From the NCBI RefSeq assembly GCF_040676675.1, contig NZ_JBFAPK010000030.1, positions 48,000 to 111,999 on the forward strand: 64,000 bases of DNA. The letters are read 5' to 3'. Below, piece after piece: positions 58,196-64,000 of the stretch (position 1 is its first letter; each line of letters starts with the position of its first letter). The position numbers and the translations under genes were made by a program. The notes beneath the pieces were generated by a model. The model was not told the origin of the DNA. It saw only the letters and a list, made by a program, of their open reading frames with translations, and did not search any database. The stretch is from JBFAPK01 sp040676675. GTDB lineage: Bacteria; Actinomycetota; Actinomycetes; Mycobacteriales; Micromonosporaceae.

Positions 58196-60286
58196 ATGAC
58201 CGAGACCGCCGGCGCCGACGAAGACGGGTACCTCTGGCTGGAGGAGTTGGACGGCGAGCGCGCCGCGCACTGGGTCCAGGACCGCAACGCGGAGAGCGTC
58301 GCGGCGCTGACCGCCGGCTCCCGCTTCGACGGCCTGGTCGGGGAGCTGCGCCAGGTGCTCGACGCCGCCGACCGGATCCCGTACCCGGTCTGGCGGGGCG
58401 AGCACCTCTACAACTTCTGGAAGGACGAGCGACATCCGCGCGGCCTGTGGCGGCGCACCACGCTGGACCAGTACCGCCGGCCCGAGCCCGACTGGGAGCC
58501 GGTGCTCGACCTCGACGCGCTCGCCGAGCGGGAGGCGGAGAACTGGGTCTGGCAGGGCGCCACGGTGCTGCGCCCCGGCTACCGGCGCGCCCTGGTCTCG
58601 CTCTCGCGCGGCGGCTCGGACGCCACCGTGGTGCGCGAGTTCGACCTGGTGGAACGGGACTTCGTGGCGGACGGGTTCGCGCTGCCGGAGGCGAAGACCG
58701 ACGTCGGCTGGATCGACTTCGACCACGTCTACGTCGGTACCGACTTCGGGTCCGGGACGCTGACCGAGTCGGGCTATCCCCGGCTCGTGAAGCGGTGGCG
58801 CCGGGGCACGCCGCTGGCCGAGGCGACGGTCGTCTACGAGGGCCGGGCCGAGGACGTGTCGGTCTTCGCGGTACACGACCCGACCCCGGGCTTCGCCCGC
58901 GACTTCGTCGGACGCTGGCTCGACTTCTTCCGCAGCGAGCAGTACCTGCGCACCGGCAGCGGTGACCTGGTACGCATCGACGTGCCGGACGACGCCCAGA
59001 TCGACACCCACCGGGACTGGCTGCTCATCCGGCTGCGCTCGGCCTGGACCGTGGGCGGCACCAGCTACCCCGCCGGGGCGCTGCTGGTCACCGGCCTCGA
59101 CGCCTTCCTCGCCGGCCGGCGCGAGCTGCACGTCGTCTTCGAGCCCGACGGCCGTACCTCGCTGCGCTCGCACGCCTGGACCCGGAACCACCTGATCCTG
59201 GCGCTGCTGACCGACGTACGCAGCCGGCTGGAGGTGCTCACCCCGGACGGGCGGGGCTGGCGGCGCCGGCCGCTGGCCGGCGCGCCGGGCTTCGACCACA
59301 CCGACATCGTGGCCACCAATCCGGACCACGACGACGACTACCTGCTCTCGTCGAGCGGCTTCACCCACCCGGCCACGCTCCGGCACGGCCGGCTCGACGC
59401 GCCGGACGGCGCCGGCGCCGTCGAGCGTGCGGAGGTCGTCGAGCGTACGCCCGGCGAGGAGGAGATCCTCAAGCGCGAGCCGGACTGCTTCGACGCCTCC
59501 GGTCTCGCGGTCCGGCAACACTTCGCCAACTCCGCCGACGGCACCCGGGTCCCGTACTTCGTCGTGGGCCGCCCCGGCGCGCCCGCCGGCCCGACCCTGC
59601 TCTCCGCGTACGGCGGGTTCGAGTACTCCTGGACGCCCGGCTACAGCGGCATCGTGGGGCGGGGCTGGCTGGCCCGTGGCGGTACGTACGCGGTGGCCAA
59701 CATCCGCGGCGGCGGCGAGTACGGCCCCGAGTGGCACCGGTGCGCGATCCGGGAGAACCGGCTACGGGCGTACGAGGACTTCGCGGCGGTCGCGACCGAC
59801 CTGGTCCGCCGGGGCGTGACGGTGCCGGCGCAGCTCGGCATCGAGGGTGGCAGCAACGGCGGACTGCTGACCGGGGTGATGCTCACCCGCTACCCGGAGC
59901 TCTTCGGCGCGGTGGTCAGCCAGGTACCCCTGCTCGACATGCGCCGCTACCACCGACTGCTCGCCGGCGCCTCGTGGATGGCCGAGTACGGCGACCCGGA
60001 CCGCGCCGAGGACTGGGCCTACCTGCGGGAATACTCGCCGTACCACAACGTCCGCGCCGGCCGGCCCTACCCGCCGGTTCTCTTCGTCACCTCGACCCGG
60101 GACGACCGGGTGCACCCCGGCCACGCCCGCAAGATGGTCGCGCGGCTGCGCGAACACGGCTACGACGTGACCTACTTCGAGAACGTCGAGGGCGGGCACG
60201 GTGCCGCCGCCGACAACGCCCAGCTCGCCTTCAAGTGGGCGCTGATCCTGGAGTTCCTCCGGCGGCACCTGGTTCCGGCGGCCTGA
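58196..60286 (+). CDS. Prolyl oligopeptidase family serine peptidase (S9)
   Basis: The 696-residue protein has the N-terminal beta-propeller (DGYLWLEELDGERAAHWVQ, YNFWKDERHPRGLWRRTTL) and the C-terminal alpha/beta-hydrolase domain. The catalytic residues are Ser in GGSNGG (~553), Asp in TRDDRVHPGH (~635) and His in EGGHGAA (~667). Prolyl oligopeptidases cut small proline-containing peptides and lack a signal peptide here. I chose ATG 58196 because homology starts at DGYLWLEE and GGAG lies 8 nt upstream; ATG 58133 is an alternative. It is divergent from the copper operon. Confidence 0.94.
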   Translation: MTETAGADEDGYLWLEELDGERAAHWVQDRNAESVAALTAGSRFDGLVGELRQVLDAADRIPYPVWRGEHLYNFWKDERHPRGLWRRTTLDQYRRPEPDWEPVLDLDALAEREAENWVWQGATVLRPGYRRALVSLSRGGSDATVVREFDLVERDFVADGFALPEAKTDVGWIDFDHVYVGTDFGSGTLTESGYPRLVKRWRRGTPLAEATVVYEGRAEDVSVFAVHDPTPGFARDFVGRWLDFFRSEQYLRTGSGDLVRIDVPDDAQIDTHRDWLLIRLRSAWTVGGTSYPAGALLVTGLDAFLAGRRELHVVFEPDGRTSLRSHAWTRNHLILALLTDVRSRLEVLTPDGRGWRRRPLAGAPGFDHTDIVATNPDHDDDYLLSSSGFTHPATLRHGRLDAPDGAGAVERAEVVERTPGEEEILKREPDCFDASGLAVRQHFANSADGTRVPYFVVGRPGAPAGPTLLSAYGGFEYSWTPGYSGIVGRGWLARGGTYAVANIRGGGEYGPEWHRCAIRENRLRAYEDFAAVATDLVRRGVTVPAQLGIEGGSNGGLLTGVMLTRYPELFGAVVSQVPLLDMRRYHRLLAGASWMAEYGDPDRAEDWAYLREYSPYHNVRAGRPYPPVLFVTSTRDDRVHPGHARKMVARLREHGYDVTYFENVEGGHGAAADNAQLAFKWALILEFLRRHLVPAA

Positions 60287-60339
60287 CCGCTGGTCCGGCC
60301 CTTGTCTTGCCTCCCCGTCCCGCGCCGTCCGGCCCTCGC

Positions 60340-62469
60340 TCAGTCCTCTCGGGTCGAGGTCTCCCGCCGCCAGCTGGAGACGTACCGGCGGGCGGTGCTG
60401 TCGGCCAGCCCGAGTTCGTCGACGAGCAGGCCGGCCAGCGCCGTGGTCTCCAGCTGCCCCTCATCCCGCGCCTGGTCGAGCAGCTCGTAGACGCGTGACT
60501 TCGACGAGCCGCCACCCTGCTGGCCGGCGGCGCCCGACGCCAGCTCCGGCACCGCCGCCAGGGTCGGGCCGTCGTCCGGCGCGCGCCGCGGGCCCGGAAC
60601 GGGGATCGGCACCGGCGTCGAGATCGTACGGGTCGCCGCGGCGCGTACCAGGTCCGGCAGCGGCCGGTCCCGCAGCGGTACCTCCTCCGGGCCGAGCGGG
60701 GCCGGACCGTTCGCCCGGCCCGCCGCCGTACTCTCGGCGACCGCCTGCGGGGCGGTGCGCTGCGCCGGGATGGTGGCCGAGGCCGTGGTACGTCCCGTTT
60801 CGGCGGCCCGCCGCTGTGCCGGTACCGTCGCCGTGGCCGCGCCGCGCGCCTGTCCGGCCGCCGCGACCGCGCCCCGGGGCTGCCCGGCCGGGCTCCGACC
60901 GGTCCCCGACCGGTCCGGGTTCGGCCGGGTGCCGCGCCGCTGCCCCCGCGCCGACTGCAACGCGCTGATCTCCGCCGTCACCGCGAGCGCCCACTCCGGC
61001 TTGCGCCGGTTCTCCGGGGTGTCGGCGCGCTCCGGGGTGTCCGCGCGCTCCGGGGACTTCTCCGCCGGGTCGGCGGCCTCCGGCTCGCCGGCCTCGTGCC
61101 GGGCCCGCCCTCGCCTCGTGGTGGGCCGTTCCGGCGTACCCCCCTCGGCCGCCTCGGCCGAGGGCTCGGGGCCGTCGGTCTGCTCGGCCTGTCCGGCGTG
61201 TTCGGTCTGTCCGGCCCGCCCGGCCGGCTCGCCCGGGTCGGGCTGCCCGGCGGCTGCGGGCTGCTCGGCCTGGTCGGGCCGCTCCGCCGGGAGTGCGCTC
61301 GGCGCCTCCTCGACCGCCGCACCCGGCGACGTCCGTCCGGGGCCCGCGTCCGCCCGCGTGCTCGCCTCCGCTCCGTTCCAGGCCTTGCCGACCGGCTGCG
61401 GCCACGTCGCGACCCCCGTCGCCACCTCGCCGCGGGACCATCCCTGTGCCGCGACGGCGACGGTCGCGCCGGACGCCCAGTGCGGGCGGGGCGTAACCGG
61501 TACCGCCTGGTCGGGCTCGACGCCCGCCGCGCCCGGCACCGGCCTGGCGTCGGCGAGCAGCCGCTCGGCCGAGGCCAGCACCTCCGGGTCCAGCTGCGGG
61601 CCGCGCCGGCGGCGCCAGCGGCGACCACCGGCCGGCAGGTTGCCCGCCAGTACCCGGGCGGGGGCGAGATCGGCGGCGATGAGCGAGGTCAGCCCGTCGT
61701 AGTCGGCGCGTTCGGCCAACCGTCGGGCGATCTCGTCGAGGTCGTACACGGCGACGGCGATGTCGGCGGTCGTACCGTCCAGCGCCTGCCGGATCTTGCG
61801 GTGCAGCACCTTGGAGAGCGCGGCCTGCCGGCGCTCGGTGCGGAGCTGGGCGCGGGCGGCGTCGAGCGAGTCGTAGAGCCCGAGTCGCGGGTCGGCCTTG
61901 GCCAGCGACTTCGCCCGCCGGGTCAGCCAGGGGTGTCGCAGCCAGTGCCCGAACACCTCGTACGCCGGCGGGGTCGGCGGGAGCTGGCGCTTGGCGCGCA
62001 GCCGGTCCCGGCGCTTGTTCTCGGTGTTCATGAGCCAGACCAGGTAGCCCAGCAGGGACATGCCGCCGTAGAAGCCGCCCTCCAGGTGGTTGGTGTGGGC
62101 GAGCCAGTTGAAGGCGACCGCGCCGCCGGCGATGGCGGCCGAGAGCAGGCGCGAGAGGGTGGCGTGCTCGCCGAGGCGGCGCCGTACGTCGGCGTTGGCG
62201 AGCACCACCATGCCGCCGAGTTCCAGGGCGCCGACCGCCGGCAGGGCGACGTACCACTGCATGTCGAGCGCTTCCATGGCGCCGGAGACCTGACCGCCGA
62301 GGGCGATCAGCAGCACCACCACGTAGAAGCCGGTCCGGAGGGTGGTGGTCGACCGCACGGCCCGGGCCAGGTCGGCGTCGACCTCGCCCGTATCGCCCAG
62401 CGCGTCGCGTTCCCGCGCGGTGCCGGCGCTGGCCGGAGGCGACCACGCCGTCTCTCGTACCTGAGACAT
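60340..62469 (-). CDS. DUF2637-like membrane protein with C-terminal HTH
   Basis: The 709-residue protein has four hydrophobic helices (~40-145: FYVVVLLIALGGQVSGAME, WYVALPAVGALELGGMVVL, GGMSLLGYLVWLMNTENKRR) like the DUF2637/SpdA-type proteins of actinomycete plasmids. A charged helical region (~150-260), a very long disordered Pro/Ala/Glu-rich part (~310-600) and a C-terminal helix-turn-helix (SRVYELLDQARDEGQLETTALAGLL, LADSTARRYVSSWRR) follow. Start ATG 62469. It is probably a membrane-bound regulator. Proteins of this kind occur on conjugative elements, but no integrase or transfer gene is near. Confidence 0.75.
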   Translation of the reverse strand: MSQVRETAWSPPASAGTARERDALGDTGEVDADLARAVRSTTTLRTGFYVVVLLIALGGQVSGAMEALDMQWYVALPAVGALELGGMVVLANADVRRRLGEHATLSRLLSAAIAGGAVAFNWLAHTNHLEGGFYGGMSLLGYLVWLMNTENKRRDRLRAKRQLPPTPPAYEVFGHWLRHPWLTRRAKSLAKADPRLGLYDSLDAARAQLRTERRQAALSKVLHRKIRQALDGTTADIAVAVYDLDEIARRLAERADYDGLTSLIAADLAPARVLAGNLPAGGRRWRRRRGPQLDPEVLASAERLLADARPVPGAAGVEPDQAVPVTPRPHWASGATVAVAAQGWSRGEVATGVATWPQPVGKAWNGAEASTRADAGPGRTSPGAAVEEAPSALPAERPDQAEQPAAAGQPDPGEPAGRAGQTEHAGQAEQTDGPEPSAEAAEGGTPERPTTRRGRARHEAGEPEAADPAEKSPERADTPERADTPENRRKPEWALAVTAEISALQSARGQRRGTRPNPDRSGTGRSPAGQPRGAVAAAGQARGAATATVPAQRRAAETGRTTASATIPAQRTAPQAVAESTAAGRANGPAPLGPEEVPLRDRPLPDLVRAAATRTISTPVPIPVPGPRRAPDDGPTLAAVPELASGAAGQQGGGSSKSRVYELLDQARDEGQLETTALAGLLVDELGLADSTARRYVSSWRRETSTRED

Positions 62470-62555
62470 GGGAACTTCAGCGTCCTCTCGTCCGGCGCCG
62501 GCGCGAGCTGTGGGAGGCACGATCGTCGGGCCGCGGTGGCTAGGGCTTGTCCCGC

Positions 62556-62822
62556 CTAGGCGGCGTTCTCGAGGTGGTACCCGCGGGCGGCGAGGAACTC
62601 CTGTAGGGCCATGTCGACCGTGTCCTGCACCGTCGCGCTCTGCTCCGTCACGAAGCGCGCGAGCAGTGCGTTTATGTCGTGCCGGACTCGGGTGTTGAGC
62701 TGGGACCGGGGTACGCCGCGCGGTCGGCGCGCCGGCATCGCGGGCTTCGGCGTGGGGACATGCCGGTCCGCCTCGTCGCGTCGCTCCGCGATCCGTCGCT
62801 GAACGACCGGATTCTCCGCCAT
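62556..62822 (-). CDS. Ribbon-helix-helix-like small DNA-binding protein
   Basis: The 88-residue protein has a basic N-terminus and a ribbon-helix-helix-type domain (~38-82: PRSQLNTRVRHDINALLARFVTEQSATVQDTVDMALQEFL). A conserved beta-strand is followed by two helices. AAGGAGG precedes the ATG at 62822, and a tandem TGCTAGC operator-like pair lies ~25 nt upstream, suggesting autoregulation as for CopG or ParG. It lies 86 nt upstream of the DUF2637-like gene and may be part of the same operon. Confidence 0.8.
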   Translation of the reverse strand: MAENPVVQRRIAERRDEADRHVPTPKPAMPARRPRGVPRSQLNTRVRHDINALLARFVTEQSATVQDTVDMALQEFLAARGYHLENAA

Positions 62823-62846
62823 GTCCGCCTCCTTCCCGGGGAGGGA

Positions 62847-62865
62847 TGCTAGCAACGTGCTAGCC
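62847..62865. promoter_or_regulatory. Tandem TGCTAGC boxes, likely operator of the RHH protein
   Basis: TGCTAGCA (62847-62854, self-palindromic) and TGCTAGCC (62858-62865) begin 11 nt apart, one helical turn, directly upstream of the ribbon-helix-helix gene. Tandem short boxes in register are typical of RHH dimer-pair binding. Confidence 0.6.
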
Positions 62866-63280
62866 GCCGGCGGAGCCGGAGATCGGCCGGCGCGGATCGG
62901 TCGTCGTCCACCCGGAGGGTCGGCCCAGTTCAGGACCGTTCGCGGGAGTACGGGTCCGATCACGTGCACTCGTGGTCGTGTACTCGCCGCAATGCCCCGG
63001 GCTCTCCCCGGCGCAGGGATCCCGGGCAGGATTCGTCCGGCGCCAGCCACTCGCGTACGGCCACCCGTCCGGGGCGACCGCGGGATGCGCCGTGGGAATC
63101 CGGCAGTCAGCTGCCGGTAGGCGGTCGCGGGTCCACCGCCCTGGTCGCGGTCCAGTGCCCCTGGGCGCGGTCCAGTGCCCCTGGGCGCGAAAGGCGTCGG
63201 TGCGGAGTCCGCGCGACGTGGGTCTTCGCGGAGGGCGCGGCGTGACAGGACGGGTACCTTCCGCAATTCCCGACCCCGAT

Positions 63281-63310
63281 TTGACGATCGAATGACCGAC
63301 CGCGTAACTT
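63281..63310 (+). promoter_or_regulatory. rrn promoter (first)
   Basis: TTGACG (63281-63286) and TAACTT (63305-63310) with 18 nt spacing, ~600 nt before 16S. Confidence 0.6.
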
Positions 63311-63458
63311 TCTCTCTGCCCGCAGGGAGCCGGACAAAACGGAGCAAAAAGCTTCGGGAGGCCGGGCCTGAGGGTCGACCAACTCCAACCGGTCAGGGGT
63401 AACCCAGGACCGGGCCGGGGGGTCGGTGCGACACCGCCGATCTGTGACGCAGGTCAGT

Positions 63459-63487
63459 TTGGTGCCGGGCCATCCGCCGGGTAAGGT
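63459..63487 (+). promoter_or_regulatory. rrn promoter (second)
   Basis: TTGGTG (63459-63464) and TAAGGT (63482-63487) with 17 nt spacing. The -35 is one or two bases off consensus. Confidence 0.55.
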
Positions 63488-63636
63488 AGTCGGTCGCGGC
63501 AGGGTTCCGGGCGAGCTTTGCGGGTTGTTCCGCGGGTAGGCCGGTCTGCTTTCTCCTCTGGTTCGTGTGGCGGTGGTTTCGTCGTGCGTGCTGGTGGGGG
63601 TCTGGGTGGTTCTGTGTTGGTCCGGATGGGTTCGGG

Positions 63637-63665
63637 TTGACACGGGAGGAAAGCCCGGGTAACGT
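63637..63665 (+). promoter_or_regulatory. rrn promoter (third, strongest)
   Basis: A perfect TTGACA (63637-63642) and TAACGT (63660-63665) with 17 nt spacing. The predicted start near 63672 gives a leader of ~240 nt before 16S. Confidence 0.75.
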
Positions 63666-63760
63666 AGTAAAAGTGCCCAGCGCGGGAACGCGGTGGGTGT
63701 GGGGCAAGTAGACCCCGGTGGGTGTGCCTGAGGTTCGGGTGTGCCGGTCCGGTGTGTGTT

Positions 63761-63780
63761 TGTTCTTTGAGAACTCAACA
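63761..63780 (+). promoter_or_regulatory. rRNA leader boxA-like antitermination element
   Basis: TGTTCTTTGAGAACTCAACA is the conserved actinomycete pre-16S leader element. It contains the palindrome TTGAGAACTCAA. It is known to occur upstream of rRNA genes, where NusB/S10 antitermination and processing signals lie. From here to 63909 the leader is T-rich, with G/T runs probably forming the processing stem. Confidence 0.65.
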
Positions 63781-63909
63781 GGGTGCTTGATAAGCCAGTG
63801 CCAATTATGATTTATCCTCCGGGCTGGCTGACTGCTTCTCTTGGGGAGTGGTTGGTTGGTTTGGATTCCTTTGGCAACTTTTTGTTGCTGGGGTTTTCTC
63901 TTCTAGTTT

Positions 63910-64000
63910 TTGTTGGAGAGTTTGATCCTGGCTCAGGACGAACGCTGGCGGCGTGCTTAACACATGCAAGTCGAGCGGAAAGGCCCTTCGGGGTACTCGA
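63910..64000 (+). rRNA. rrs: 16S ribosomal RNA, 5' end (cut by window edge)
   Basis: The universal AGAGTTTGATCCTGGCTCAG occurs at 63917-63936. Since it starts at position 8 in E. coli numbering, the mature 5' end is near 63910. Only ~90 nt are present; they include the GACGAACGCTGGCGGCGTGC helix and the variable V1 loop typical of Micromonospora and relatives. The gene continues beyond the right edge. It is transcribed from the three promoters listed. Confidence 0.97.

Noticed and set aside
60340..62865. Integrative conjugative element
   Set aside because: Apart from the DUF2637-like and RHH proteins there is no integrase, replication or transfer gene or att repeat in the window.

Overview
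The window comes from a high-GC actinomycete of the family Micromonosporaceae, most likely Micromonospora or a close relative. The first ~90 nt of 16S rRNA at the right edge carry the signature GAGCGGAAAGGCCCTTCGGG. GTG starts, GTGA/ATGA gene overlaps, actinobacterial gene families and strong third-position GC bias agree. Genus is an inference from memory of 16S sequences.

Layout. (1) 1-4735: right end of a nonribosomal peptide locus (MFS exporter, cyclase/formamidase-like enzyme, carrier-condensation protein, adenylation-carrier protein). It is visibly more A/T-rich than the rest, carries rare TTA codons and ends at a strong hairpin. (2) 5042-11050: secreted GH11 xylanase, a three-gene operon of CPBP protease, NarL-type kinase and regulator with overlapping ends, and small membrane or unknown proteins. 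(3) 11131-19684: PAP2 phosphatase, a CseB/CseC-like envelope-stress two-component system with a lipoprotein, and converging on it a chain of ATP-dependent DNA ligase, acyltransferase-3 membrane protein, alanine-racemase-fold enzyme and D-Ala-D-X ligase. The last three look like a VanT/VanG-type D-Ala-D-Ser module in which VanT is split into two overlapping genes. (4) 19914-28463: polysaccharide O-acetylation pair (MBOAT plus AlgJ/AlgX-like), HAD protein, AraC regulator divergent from a saccharopine-dehydrogenase-like oxidoreductase, a secreted-repeat lipoprotein and a zinc metallopeptidase.

(5) 28627-46107: an ECF sigma/anti-sigma pair and a type VII secretion-related island. The island holds a secreted-repeat lipoprotein coupled to a LysM-like anchored protein, a 1606-residue RHS toxin with a WXG-like N-terminus and HNH-like C-terminus, a small WXG100-like protein, an unknown partner, a 1479-residue FHA-FtsK ATPase (EssC/EccC type), a second WXG100 protein, another secreted-repeat lipoprotein, and DUF4333 and DUF1996 proteins. 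(6) 46426-54360: a frameshifted MFS transporter, Dps, hemerythrin, HflX, a small membrane protein, a secreted ricin-lectin/alginate-lyase protein and NAD kinase. (7) 54495-58064: copper operon (copZ, periplasmic protein, copA) behind CsoR-like boxes. (8) 58196-64000: prolyl oligopeptidase, a DUF2637-like membrane protein with C-terminal HTH, a ribbon-helix-helix protein with its own tandem operator, then three tandem rrn promoters, a boxA-like leader and the 16S gene.

No tRNA, CRISPR array, insertion sequence or integrase was recognised. Many long open frames antisense to the GC-rich genes are composition artefacts and are left out.
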